Below are positions 1-8,515 of a stretch of DNA of 39,134 nt, one piece after another. Source of the stretch: Acetomicrobium sp. UBA5826 (GTDB lineage Bacteria; Synergistota; Synergistia; Synergistales; Acetomicrobiaceae); NCBI RefSeq assembly GCF_002433005.1, contig NZ_DJHF01000012.1, positions 45,722-84,855 of the forward strand, written 5' to 3'. How positions within the stretch are numbered: position 1 is the first letter of the stretch; each line of letters opens with the position of its first letter. The notes beneath the pieces are model-generated. The model did no database searches, was not told where the DNA came from, and worked only from the letters and a program-made list of their open reading frames with translations. The translations under genes and the position numbers were made by a program.

Positions 1-45
1 CCCTGCCTTTGTTTATATATATCGTATCGATAGGGACTATCCCGC

Positions 46-1239
46 CTATTTTACGGCCTTAACCATTTCCTTGAAGCGCTTGATGCCTTCCTCTATTTCC
101 TCCATGGAGTTGGCGTAGGAAAACCTGACGAAACCGGAAGTTAAAAAGGCACTTCCTGGGACTATAGCTATGTATTTGTTTTCCAGAGCCAGCTCGCAAA
201 ACTTTATATCACTGTCAATCATCTTGCCCTCGTAAGTCTTGCCCAGGCAATTCCTTATATCTACAAAAACATAGAAGGCCCCTTTTGGCTCTACAAAGGA
301 TATGTCGGGTATTTCCTTCAGTAGTGAAATCATTTTTCTTCTTCTTTCGTCGAAGGCGCCGTGCATCCTCTTGACGTCTTCGTCTGCTCCCCTCAACGCT
401 CCAACTGCAGCCCATTGGGCAATAGATGATGGATTTGAGGTGAGATGTCCCTGAAAATCTCCTATTTTTCCCATCGCCTCCTCCGGACCCAGGGCATAGC
501 CGATCCTCCAGCCCGTCATGGCGAAGGCTTTGCTTGCTCCGTTTATTAAAATTGTACGATCGCGCAGTTCAGGTCTTAGGGAAACGATGTTTATGTGTTT
601 CTGACCGTCGTATACCAACCTCTCGTAAATTTCGTCGTAAATTATCCATAGATCATGTTTTATGGCGATATCGGCGATTTTCGAAAGCTCATCCTCGGGA
701 TAGACGACGCCCACCGGATTGGAGGGAGTATTGATCAACATGCCCTTCGTATTTGGCGTTATGCTCGCCTCTATGGCCGACGGATCTGGCAGGAAGCCTG
801 ACTTTGTTGTGTCTATGATCACAGGTTTGCCGTCGCATAACTTTATTTGTTCCACATAACTTACCCAAGCAGGAGCAAAGACCAAAACCTCGTCTCCCGG
901 ATCGACAAGGCACCCCAAAGTCTCGTAAATGAGCGGTTTTGCCCCTGAGCCAATGATCACTTCTTTGTTGAATTTATACTTGAGCCCGAAACGCCTTTCG
1001 TAATATTTGGCGACTTCTTCTTTCAGTTCGGGTATTCCCGTAGCCGGAGTGTAGTGAGTTTCTCCTCTGTCTATAGCATCCTTGGCTGCGTCTAAGGCTG
1101 CTTTTGGTGAAGTGAAGTCCGGTTCACCGGCACCGAATGATATGACAGGTTTTCCCTCGCGCTTCATCGCCTTTGCCTTTCCGCTTATAGCCAGTGTGGC
1201 AGAAGCCTCCATGTTCTTAGCCCGTGTAGAAAACTTCAT
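46..1239 (-). CDS. Class I/II PLP-dependent aminotransferase (aspartate aminotransferase type)
   Basis: A 397-residue fold-type I aminotransferase, probably transferring the amino group of aspartate (or an aromatic/other amino acid) to 2-oxoglutarate in the cytoplasm. Family landmarks are all present: the N-terminal GAGEPDF motif (residues 37-42), NPVG (174-177), YDEIY (201-205), the PLP Schiff-base lysine in SKAFAMTGWRIGY (Lys237), and the carboxylate-binding arginine near the C-terminus in GFVRFSYA. The length matches subgroup I-gamma enzymes of bacteria and archaea. The ATG is preceded by a strong AGGAGGG ribosome site. It is transcribed away from hpf and stands alone on this strand. The exact substrate cannot be told from the sequence, so no gene symbol is given. 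Confidence 0.93.
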   Translation of the reverse strand: MKFSTRAKNMEASATLAISGKAKAMKREGKPVISFGAGEPDFTSPKAALDAAKDAIDRGETHYTPATGIPELKEEVAKYYERRFGLKYKFNKEVIIGSGAKPLIYETLGCLVDPGDEVLVFAPAWVSYVEQIKLCDGKPVIIDTTKSGFLPDPSAIEASITPNTKGMLINTPSNPVGVVYPEDELSKIADIAIKHDLWIIYDEIYERLVYDGQKHINIVSLRPELRDRTILINGASKAFAMTGWRIGYALGPEEAMGKIGDFQGHLTSNPSSIAQWAAVGALRGADEDVKRMHGAFDERRRKMISLLKEIPDISFVEPKGAFYVFVDIRNCLGKTYEGKMIDSDIKFCELALENKYIAIVPGSAFLTSGFVRFSYANSMEEIEEGIKRFKEMVKAVK

Positions 1240-1277
1240 TGAAGCATCCCTCCTGAAAATGCGTGCTTTTATGATAT

Positions 1278-1308
1278 ATTATAATGCATTAAAAGGAATA
1301 AAAATCAA
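1278..1308 (-). promoter_or_regulatory. Possible promoter of the aminotransferase gene
   Basis: On the minus strand there is a consensus TATAAT (1278-1283) and an upstream TTGATT (1303-1308) separated by 19 bases. The -10 is perfect but the spacing is long, so the -35 assignment is uncertain. Confidence 0.4.
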
Positions 1309-1408
1309 ATTATAATTAAGATAATATCCCTTTTAAAGCTCGAGGAAAAGACTCAGGCATGGTAGAATAAGTTTACCAATGTACCGGAGATGACGGGAGG
1401 CGATATTG

Positions 1409-1945
1409 ATGGATATAAGGTTCGTCACGCGCAATGTTCAGATTTCGGACACGTCAAAAGAGTATATGGAGTCTAAACTGTCAAAGCTGGAAAAGTTCTT
1501 CGATCGTATACTCGATACTCAAATCGTCGTTAGCTATACCAGAGGAATGCATGTCGTTGAGATCACCTCGAACGTCAATGGCGTTATAATGAGAGGAGAA
1601 GAGCATGCTCCCGATATGCGCAAAGCCTTTGATAAGGCTTTAAAGAACATCGAGCGGCAGATTAAACGCCACAAATCTTACCTTCAAGACAGGGTGCAGA
1701 TGAAAACCCATGACATCTCTTTTGGGATAGAATCTTTCGAAACGTATGCCGTAGATGAAGAGGAGATACACTTCGAAAGAAGGAAGAGAGTTCCCGTTAA
1801 GGCGATGACCCCTGAAGAGGCGACATTGCAGATGAACTTGCTCGGACACGACTTTTTCGTCTTTAAGAACGCCGATACTGGATTAATCAACGTTGTTTAC
1901 AAAAGGAAAAACGGAGGCTATGGCTTGATCGAACCCGAAGCTTAA
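1409..1945 (+). CDS. hpf: Ribosome hibernation promoting factor, long form
   Basis: A 178-residue protein of the S30AE/HPF family, which binds the decoding centre of the 30S subunit and drives 100S ribosome dimers during starvation. The N-terminal S30AE domain covers about residues 1-100. A charged linker is followed by the C-terminal dimerisation domain (about 120-175, with the conserved stretch EATLQMNLLGHDFFVF and a GLINVVYKRKNGGYGLIEP tail), so this is the long form rather than short HPF/YfiA. A TTG at 1406 lies one codon upstream, but ATG 1409 sits 8 bases after GGGAGG and is the better start. It is monocistronic, with a hairpin terminator after it. Confidence 0.93.
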   Translation: MDIRFVTRNVQISDTSKEYMESKLSKLEKFFDRILDTQIVVSYTRGMHVVEITSNVNGVIMRGEEHAPDMRKAFDKALKNIERQIKRHKSYLQDRVQMKTHDISFGIESFETYAVDEEEIHFERRKRVPVKAMTPEEATLQMNLLGHDFFVFKNADTGLINVVYKRKNGGYGLIEPEA

Positions 1946-1980
1946 AAAGAAGTTTAAACACACCCTTCGAGTTTAGACCA

Positions 1981-2008
1981 AAAGGGGCGATCAGCCCCTT
2001 TAATTTTG
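1981..2008 (+). terminator. Rho-independent-like terminator after hpf
   Basis: Perfect 8-bp stem AAAGGGGC / GCCCCTTT (1981-1988 and 1994-2001) with a 5-base loop GATCA, followed by a T-rich AATTTT tract. It separates hpf from hypA. Confidence 0.7.
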
Positions 2009-2038
2009 GTATAAAATCAGATCTGTAGGTGTTGTCAT

Positions 2039-2401
2039 ATGCATGAAATGTCTATTGTAGAGGCATTGATGGAGCAGATAATCGAGATGTCGCAAGATGA
2101 GGATTGGGAGGCCGTCACACGAATACGCCTTAAAGTCGGAGCTATGCGCCAGATTGTGCCGGACATACTGAAGTTTTGCTTCAATGTGGCGTCAAAGGGC
2201 ACCATAATGGAAAATGCCCTTTTGGAAATTGATGAAATACCCTTGCTGATCAAATGCGACGAATGCGGTTATCTTTGGAGCGATAGAGAATTTTTGGGCA
2301 TGTGTCCAAAATGCTCCTCCATAAATGTTAACCTTTTAAACGGAATGGAGCTGGAATTGACGAACCTGGAGGTGGAAATGAAACATGCCAAGACTTGTTA
2401 A
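2039..2401 (+). CDS. hypA: Hydrogenase/urease nickel incorporation protein HypA
   Basis: A 120-residue HypA metallochaperone that delivers nickel to [NiFe]-hydrogenase large subunits together with HypB. The sequence begins MHEMSIVEAL with the invariant nickel-binding His2 and Glu3. It carries a C-terminal zinc site made of two CxxC pairs (CDECG and CPKCS, about residues 73-94). Its end overlaps hypB by 17 bases, so the two are co-translated. The ribosome site is weak (TAGGTG). No hypCDEF or hydrogenase structural genes are in the window, so its client must be elsewhere. Confidence 0.95.
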   Translation: MHEMSIVEALMEQIIEMSQDEDWEAVTRIRLKVGAMRQIVPDILKFCFNVASKGTIMENALLEIDEIPLLIKCDECGYLWSDREFLGMCPKCSSINVNLLNGMELELTNLEVEMKHAKTC

Positions 2402-3044
2402 CGTTAAAAAATCCGTCATGGCAGCTGACGAGGAGCATGCTTCTTTTATAAGAAGCATGATGAAACAGAAGGGCGTATTAATGATTAATATGATAGGCTC
2501 ACCCGGGTCGGGCAAGACGACGTTGCTAGAGAAGTTATTGCCCAAACTGAATTTGAGATGCGCAGTTATCGAAGGCGATGTCGCTACTTCCAGGGATGCT
2601 GAGCGCATAGCGGTCACCGGAACGCCGGTCGTGCAGATAAACACACAGGGAGGATGTCATCTGGAAGCCAATTTGGTAAGAAAGGCCCTGCGGGATATTC
2701 CCATAGATGACATCGACGTACTCTTTGTGGAGAACGTTGGCAATCTGGTTTGTCCTGCGGAGTTCGATCTCGGAGAGACCTTCAAGATGGCCATTTCAAG
2801 CGTCCCTGAGGGTGACGATAAACCACTTAAATATCCCTCGCTTTTTCATCAGGCTAGGGCAGTGCTTCTGACAAAGGTGGATGTATTGCCCTACATAAAA
2901 TTCGACCGGTCTGCCTTTTGGCGGGACGTGCAAAAGTTGAACCCCGGTGCCGATAAATTCGAGCTTGCCGTCATTGAGGGGAAAGGATTGGACGATTTGA
3001 TCGGAGCTATCGAGGATTGGTTAAAAGATATAAGGGGAAATTAA
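2385..3044 (+). CDS. hypB: Hydrogenase nickel incorporation GTPase HypB
   Basis: A 219-residue SIMIBI-class GTPase that partners HypA in nickel insertion into [NiFe]-hydrogenase. The P-loop is GSPGSGKTT (residues 38-46). The conserved metal-binding Cys/His of the G-domain lie at GGCHLE (Cys91, His92) and NLVCPAEFDLGE (Cys123), and the guanine-specificity motif is TKVD. The protein lacks the N-terminal CxxCGC nickel site and any His-rich stretch found in some HypB proteins, so it is the short form. The ATG at 2385 follows GGAGGTGG inside the end of hypA. The next gene (helicase) starts one base after the stop. Confidence 0.95.
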   Translation: MPRLVNVKKSVMAADEEHASFIRSMMKQKGVLMINMIGSPGSGKTTLLEKLLPKLNLRCAVIEGDVATSRDAERIAVTGTPVVQINTQGGCHLEANLVRKALRDIPIDDIDVLFVENVGNLVCPAEFDLGETFKMAISSVPEGDDKPLKYPSLFHQARAVLLTKVDVLPYIKFDRSAFWRDVQKLNPGADKFELAVIEGKGLDDLIGAIEDWLKDIRGN

Positions 3045-3045
3045 G

Positions 3046-5034
3046 TTGCAGGCTGAACAACTTCTTTCCCAATTGAACCCAAGACAGAGGGAGGCTGTTT
3101 TATATACGAAAGGCCCTCTTTTGGTTTTAGCTGGCGCCGGAAGTGGAAAGACCAGAGTGTTGACCTATAAATTCGCCTATCTGGTTGCCAGCGGCCTGGC
3201 TCAACCTTGGCAGATCCTTGCCGTTACCTTTACCAACAAGGCGGCAAGGGAAATGAAAGAAAGGGTATGGGCTCTGTTGGGGTCGGATATTAATAATTTG
3301 CACATTTCGACTTTTCATTCCTATGGTGTTGAGTTCCTCTACAGATATACAAAAGAAGTCGGTGAAGCTGGCATAAGGGTTCCCTTTAGCGTATTCGACA
3401 GAGGAGACTCGCAAAAGCTCGTGGAAAGGCTGATGAAGGATTTTAACATCGATAAAAAACGCTTTGACGCCTCTTTTTTGATGAACATGATCTCCAAAGC
3501 GAAGGCAAGCGCCGATCCCAAGACTCTTTTGCCCAATGCTACACTGGAGGCAAGATGGCGTGAATTTTACGATGCCTATAACAAAGAGCTCAAAAGACAG
3601 GGAGCGCTCGATTTCGATGACTTGCTTCTTCTTCCTCTTCACCTGCTTACCGCTAACAAAAACGTTCTACTAAAAGAACGCACCAGATTTAAATGGGTCC
3701 TGGTCGATGAATATCAAGACGTAAATACGCCGCAGTATAAACTTATCGAACTACTGGCCAAATCGGGCAACATCATGGTCGTAGGGGATCCGGACCAGTC
3801 CATTTACGGATGGCGAGGAGCCGATATGTCCATAATAATGAATTTTGAACGTGATTTCCCGGGAGCCAAAGTCATCACCCTCGATCAGAACTACCGCTCA
3901 ACGGGCATGATTTTGGACGCCGCAAACGCCGTAATAAAAAACAATATCGAAAGAAGGCCGAAGGACCTTTGGACGGCCAATCAACAGGGAACACCCGTGA
4001 CAGTATACCTGGCAAATACCGATCGCATGGAAGCTCAGTTCATTGCCGACGAAATAAGAAAGCTATGCCGTTCCGGCTATTCTTTTGACGACATCGCCGT
4101 TCTTTATAGAATCAATGCAATGAGCAGAAGCTACGAGCAGGATCTTATGAATAGAGGAATTCCCTATAAAATAGTTAAGGGAGTATCTTTCTATGAAAGA
4201 AAAGAAGTAAAAGATGTATTGTCCTTCATGAGGCTTGCGGTTAATCCCTGGGACGCGGCAGCGTTGCACAGGATCGGAAACGTCCCCTCCAGAGGGCTTG
4301 GAGCAAAGAGTTTAGAGGCTTTCGAGAGATCGATAGCAAGCATCTCTTCAGGCCATGAGGATCCCCTCCCTTTGTGGGAGGAAGTTCACAGTTCCGATGC
4401 TTTGCCCCTAAAGGGCAAGGCAAAAGCCGGCGCCAGAGAGCTGGCCGGACACATGATCCAAATTTTGTCCCGTTCGGGCGACGTAGCAGACGTTATCAGC
4501 TATATCATGGACGAAATGGGGTACGGGCTCTTTTTGAGAGAGCAATATCCTGAAGATTGGGAGTCCAGGTCAGAAAATATTTACGAGTTGCTCTCGGTAA
4601 ACGTCGAAGGAGGCGATCTGGCCAAATTTCTTTCAGTCATCGCCCTTTATTCCGATGCAGACGTCGACGAGACTTCCGGAAGCAGGGTCAACCTCCTCAC
4701 TCTACATGCTGCAAAGGGCTTGGAGTTTCCCGTCGTCTTTCTTGTCGGAATGGAAGAAAATATTTTCCCCCACTCCAGGGCGAAGATGAGCGATTCTGAG
4801 CTCGAAGAGGAGAGGAGATTGTGTTACGTTGGAATGACTCGAGCCATGGAAAAACTTTATCTGACTGGTGCGCAAAGGAGGATGTTGTTTGGAAACTTGC
4901 AGTACAATGCCTTCTCGAGGTTCTTGGAGGAAATACCTGATAGAAACAAGGTGGTTTACGATTTGACTTTAGAGGAAGAAGAGGTGCCGATCAATGTTGG
5001 TCGTAGGTCTAACAGGAGACATTGGAGCTGGTAA
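3046..5034 (+). CDS. pcrA: UvrD/PcrA-type superfamily 1A DNA helicase
   Basis: A 662-residue 3'-5' DNA helicase of the UvrD/Rep/PcrA group, acting in repair and replication-fork maintenance. In order it shows the Q motif (LNPRQREAV, residues 10-18), Walker A (GAGSGKT, 30-36), motif II DEYQD (about 221-225), motif III GDPDQSIYGWRGAD (about 247-260), and motif VI VGMTRA (about 595-600). The C-terminus ends soon after motif VI, so it is somewhat shorter than typical PcrA and lacks most of the polymerase-binding tail. The start is TTG with an AAGGGG site 8 bases upstream. The 3' end overlaps coaE-cutA by 41 bases. PcrA versus UvrD or Rep cannot be settled by motifs alone. Confidence 0.92.
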   Translation: MQAEQLLSQLNPRQREAVLYTKGPLLVLAGAGSGKTRVLTYKFAYLVASGLAQPWQILAVTFTNKAAREMKERVWALLGSDINNLHISTFHSYGVEFLYRYTKEVGEAGIRVPFSVFDRGDSQKLVERLMKDFNIDKKRFDASFLMNMISKAKASADPKTLLPNATLEARWREFYDAYNKELKRQGALDFDDLLLLPLHLLTANKNVLLKERTRFKWVLVDEYQDVNTPQYKLIELLAKSGNIMVVGDPDQSIYGWRGADMSIIMNFERDFPGAKVITLDQNYRSTGMILDAANAVIKNNIERRPKDLWTANQQGTPVTVYLANTDRMEAQFIADEIRKLCRSGYSFDDIAVLYRINAMSRSYEQDLMNRGIPYKIVKGVSFYERKEVKDVLSFMRLAVNPWDAAALHRIGNVPSRGLGAKSLEAFERSIASISSGHEDPLPLWEEVHSSDALPLKGKAKAGARELAGHMIQILSRSGDVADVISYIMDEMGYGLFLREQYPEDWESRSENIYELLSVNVEGGDLAKFLSVIALYSDADVDETSGSRVNLLTLHAAKGLEFPVVFLVGMEENIFPHSRAKMSDSELEEERRLCYVGMTRAMEKLYLTGAQRRMLFGNLQYNAFSRFLEEIPDRNKVVYDLTLEEEEVPINVGRRSNRRHWSW

Positions 5035-5884
5035 AAGCACAGTTTGCAGCCTCCTTCAGAGAATGGGAGCCGAGATAGTGGAGGCTGATCGGATTGTAAG
5101 ACAGATATGGACAAAGCCAGAAATTATAGAGCAGGCATGCAATCGCTGGGGGAAGGAAATATTGGATGAGGAGGGTCGCGTTTTACCCAATGTCATTGCA
5201 TCCAAGGCCTTCTTGAACGACAGAGAGTACAAGTGGCTTTGCGACCTCATTCATCCTTTGGTCATGGCTGAAATGGAAAAGGAGCTCGTAGGTGGCGAGG
5301 GACTCAAGGTTTTTGAGATACCTCTGCTATTTGAAGTCGGCAGGCCCGACTGGATCGATTTCGTCATATACGTTACGGCGCCCAAGGAGTTGCGCGCTAG
5401 AAGAAGCGCCGCGAGAGGTTTGGACGAAGAGGCCCTAGCCCTGAGGGAGAGGTGGCTTTTGCCCGCCGATGAAAAGAAGAAGAGATCCGATTGGGTAATA
5501 GAAAACGAAGGAGATCTCAAATCATTGAGGGCAAAGGTCGAAGACTTGGGGAAGCTTCTTTTGAACCTCGCTTATCCCATTCTGGTTTCCCTCACGTGCG
5601 GAAGCGAAAGCGAGGCCGAAGAGATCGCAAGGGCGTGTATCGACAGGAAGCTTGCTGCTTGCGTCAACATCTGCCCCGTAAAGAGTATCTATGTTTGGCA
5701 GGGAAAGTTGGAGCAGGAGGGCGAATGGGAGTTGAAGTTTAAATCCCTACAATGCAAATTACATGCCCTAAAAAATACTATCCTCGAAAAACATAGCTAC
5801 GAGACTCCCGTGATATTAGTTCATCCTTTGAAGTGGATGAACGGCGATGCTTTATTATGGCTTAGGGAGGTTTTGGATATTTGA
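4994..5884 (+). CDS. coaE: Dephospho-CoA kinase fused to CutA1-like domain
   Basis: A 296-residue two-domain protein. Residues 1 to about 192 are dephospho-CoA kinase, the last step of coenzyme A synthesis (ATP-dependent phosphorylation of the ribose 3'-OH). The P-loop is GDIGAGKST (8-16), with EADRIVR (30-36) and HPLV (87-90) also typical. From about residue 194 a complete CutA1 domain follows (YPILVSLTCGSESEAEEIA, CVNICPVKSIYVWQGKLEQ, ETPVILVHPL), a trimeric ferredoxin-like fold loosely linked to metal tolerance. Neither part is truncated and the junction is in frame without a stop. The ATG at 4994 has GAGGTG 7 bases upstream and lies inside the helicase gene. The following gene starts at the stop codon (TTGA overlap). 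Confidence 0.92.
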   Translation: MLVVGLTGDIGAGKSTVCSLLQRMGAEIVEADRIVRQIWTKPEIIEQACNRWGKEILDEEGRVLPNVIASKAFLNDREYKWLCDLIHPLVMAEMEKELVGGEGLKVFEIPLLFEVGRPDWIDFVIYVTAPKELRARRSAARGLDEEALALRERWLLPADEKKKRSDWVIENEGDLKSLRAKVEDLGKLLLNLAYPILVSLTCGSESEAEEIARACIDRKLAACVNICPVKSIYVWQGKLEQEGEWELKFKSLQCKLHALKNTILEKHSYETPVILVHPLKWMNGDALLWLREVLDI

Positions 5885-8511
5885 AGGTAATCACCACTCA
5901 CATCGGAGCGGACTTCGATTCTCTAGCCAGCATGATAGCTGCTACGAAGCTGTATCCTGGTGCGGTTCCCTGCTTTTCAGGTTCTGCGTCGAGGAACGTA
6001 AGAGATTTTTTGAAACGCTATCAAAGCAGGTACAAAGTCTTAACTCCCAGAAAGGTAAATATGGACGAAGTAACGACGTTGATCGTCGTAGACACACGCT
6101 CGGTGTCCCGCATAGGACCCTTTGCCTCTCTCGTTGGAAAAAAGGATGTTATCATTCACGTCTACGATCATCACCCTGGTGATGTGTTGGATGAGCTTCC
6201 GGCTTCCTTTGCCAGGACGGAAACTCTTGGCGCCTGTACAACTTTGCTCGTGGAAATCCTTTTAGAGCGCGGCATAACCATACTTCCTCAAGAGGCTACA
6301 CTTTTTGCTATGGGAATATATGAAGATTCAGGGGCGCTTACCTTCGGAGGTGCATGCAGAAAGGATTACGAGATCATCGCCACCCTTCGCGAACTGGGAG
6401 CCGACATGACGCAAATTCCCATATTCGTGGAGCAGTCCTTAAACTCTGCAGAAAAACATTTATTGAACGAACTCATAGACAATTCTTGGGAAAGATATAT
6501 AAACGGGGCAAAAGTGGTCTTATCTGCTTTAAATTCATCTCAATATGTTGAAGGGCTTTCTTTGTTCGTTCATCGACTGCGCGACTATTTCGATGCCGAT
6601 GTGGCCATAGCTGTAGTTTCAATGGGTCAAAGAACATACATAGTAGCACGAAGCAGAGAAGAAATATTAAACGTGGCCGACTTTTTGGTAAGATGGGGAG
6701 GAGGAGGACATCCTCAAGCTGCGTCGGTGACGCTCACGCGCAGAGATCCCTTTGTCCTCGTCGAGGAAATCGAAAGGCGATTGGCCGATGAGATAAGGCC
6801 CCTTTTAACTGTGGCCAAGGTGATGACCAGCCCCGTAATGGCTATCAACCCAGACCTTCAAGTTGACGAAGCCTATAAGCTCATGATTCGTTATGGCCAT
6901 TCGGGAATGCCCATCGTTCGAGATGGAAATCTAGTTGGAATAATAACGCGAAAAGACCTGGACAAAGCTCACCTTCACGGATTTGGAACCGTCGAAGTAA
7001 GAGAATTTATGACCGAAGGTGTCATTACCGTTCATCCGGGAGCATCCATTTCTGAAGCCCACAGATTGATGGTCTTTCATAATATAGGGCGTTTGCCCGT
7101 AAAAGAAAAGGGATCGCTCGTTGGTATCGTAACGAGGACGGATATGCTCCGAGCTCTTTACCCCGTTTCCGTTCCCGCCGAAGAAAAGTCTTTAGGGTTG
7201 GCATTGCCCTGGACAGAGGACGTTTCGGAGTTGATGGCTCAGAGGCTTTCGCCATGGATCACTCAGACTCTGCGAAGGTTGGGTCGGCGAGCCGAGGAAA
7301 TGTCGCTCAAAGCATATGTCGTAGGCGGCTTCGTGAGGGATTTGCTGCTTGGTAAGGAAAACCAAGATTTGGACATAGTTATAGAAGGGGACGCCCTTTC
7401 TTTTATCAAGTCATGGGAAGCAGACGGATGCAGAGTGGCGGTGCATGAGCGGTACAGAACAGGCACAATAGTGTTTCCCGGAGGCAGAAAGATAGATGTA
7501 GCCACTGCTCGCAGGGAGTTTTACGAATATCCCGTTGCTTTGCCCAAGGTCGTCGGCGATAGCTTGAAACACGACCTGTACAGGAGGGATTTTACTGTCA
7601 ATTCAATGGCAATATCCATCAACGGAACATCATGGGGGACTCTTATAGACTATTTCGGAGGAAGACGCGATCTTCAAAAAAGACAGTTGCGCGTATTGCA
7701 TAATTTAAGTTTTGTAGAAGACCCAACGCGTGTTTTAAGGGGTCTGAGATTGAAGCACAGGCTGGGTTTCGAATTTGAAGACAACACCGTCAGGCTGATC
7801 AGAAGCGCCATTAAAGGAGGTTTATTGGCTCTCCTTTCCGGAACAAGGGTTAAAAACGAGCTAAAGTTGATTTTTCTGGAAGAAAGAGCGTATCCCATCG
7901 TCCTTGAGATGGTCCATCTTGGGATATTTGAAGCATTATTTCCTGGAATTAAGATCGATCGCAATTGTTTGCGGGTTATTCGAAGGTTGTCCTTCTTTTT
8001 GAGACGAATCCACTACGATTTGCCCGACATGGGCGATAAGGTGTGGTTGGCATTTTTGGCGGCGGTGCTTTTTTCCTCAGCGGAATGGGTACAGGAAGCT
8101 ACGCTCGATAAACTGCATCTGTCCAAACCCGACAGAGAGGCCGTCGAAAGGGCTTTAAACGATCTAGGAACTGCCGAAAATGCCGTTGGGGGGCGGGGAA
8201 TAAGAAGCCATGAGGAAATTTACTTTTTCCTGGAGGACGTTCCATACGTTACGGCGTTGTTTTGGGCTGCCGCAACGGAGCGGTGGCGAGTTAGGAGGAG
8301 GATATTGCTCTTTTTGACTAGACTTCATCGGATACACCCTATACTTATGGGAAGAGATTTGATAGAGTTAGGTTACCCGAAAGGGGCCTTAATTGGAAAG
8401 ATTTTAGACGAACTTTTGAGGGCCCGTCTTCGTGGCGAGGTAGAAACCAGAGAAGATGAAATAAGATGGATTAAGGAGCATTACCCTTTGTACGTTTTAA
8501 AGAAAGGATAG
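5881..8511 (+). CDS. DHH phosphoesterase - CBS pair - poly(A)/tRNA nucleotidyltransferase fusion
   Basis: An 876-residue multidomain RNA-metabolism enzyme. Residues 1 to about 305 are a RecJ/NrnA-like DHH/DHHA1 phosphoesterase: HIGADFDS at 7-14, DTRS at 71-74, DHH at 96-98, and the DHHA1 motif GGGGHPQAA at 273-281. Two CBS domains follow (about 312-366 and 373-430), usually adenine-nucleotide sensors. From about 475 comes a class II nucleotidyltransferase head with VGGFVRDLLLG (481-491) and the catalytic DLD (496-498), then the RNA-binding neck and body (RRDFTVNSMA, EDPTRVLRGLRLKHRLGF). Related fusions are known as A-adding or CCA-adding enzymes, so nucleotide specificity is unsettled. The start is TTG overlapping the previous stop, with GGGAGG 10 bases upstream. 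Confidence 0.9.
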   Translation: MKVITTHIGADFDSLASMIAATKLYPGAVPCFSGSASRNVRDFLKRYQSRYKVLTPRKVNMDEVTTLIVVDTRSVSRIGPFASLVGKKDVIIHVYDHHPGDVLDELPASFARTETLGACTTLLVEILLERGITILPQEATLFAMGIYEDSGALTFGGACRKDYEIIATLRELGADMTQIPIFVEQSLNSAEKHLLNELIDNSWERYINGAKVVLSALNSSQYVEGLSLFVHRLRDYFDADVAIAVVSMGQRTYIVARSREEILNVADFLVRWGGGGHPQAASVTLTRRDPFVLVEEIERRLADEIRPLLTVAKVMTSPVMAINPDLQVDEAYKLMIRYGHSGMPIVRDGNLVGIITRKDLDKAHLHGFGTVEVREFMTEGVITVHPGASISEAHRLMVFHNIGRLPVKEKGSLVGIVTRTDMLRALYPVSVPAEEKSLGLALPWTEDVSELMAQRLSPWITQTLRRLGRRAEEMSLKAYVVGGFVRDLLLGKENQDLDIVIEGDALSFIKSWEADGCRVAVHERYRTGTIVFPGGRKIDVATARREFYEYPVALPKVVGDSLKHDLYRRDFTVNSMAISINGTSWGTLIDYFGGRRDLQKRQLRVLHNLSFVEDPTRVLRGLRLKHRLGFEFEDNTVRLIRSAIKGGLLALLSGTRVKNELKLIFLEERAYPIVLEMVHLGIFEALFPGIKIDRNCLRVIRRLSFFLRRIHYDLPDMGDKVWLAFLAAVLFSSAEWVQEATLDKLHLSKPDREAVERALNDLGTAENAVGGRGIRSHEEIYFFLEDVPYVTALFWAAATERWRVRRRILLFLTRLHRIHPILMGRDLIELGYPKGALIGKILDELLRARLRGEVETREDEIRWIKEHYPLYVLKKG

Positions 8512-8515
8512 GGAT

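Noticed and set aside
1..45. Possible terminator GGGATAGTCCC downstream of the aminotransferase
   Set aside because: The stem is only 4 bp with no T-run, too weak to call.
3127..3642. 171-codon open frame on the minus strand inside the helicase gene
   Set aside because: It lies opposite a fully conserved helicase reading frame, has no recognisable motif or ribosome site, and is a by-product of codon bias.
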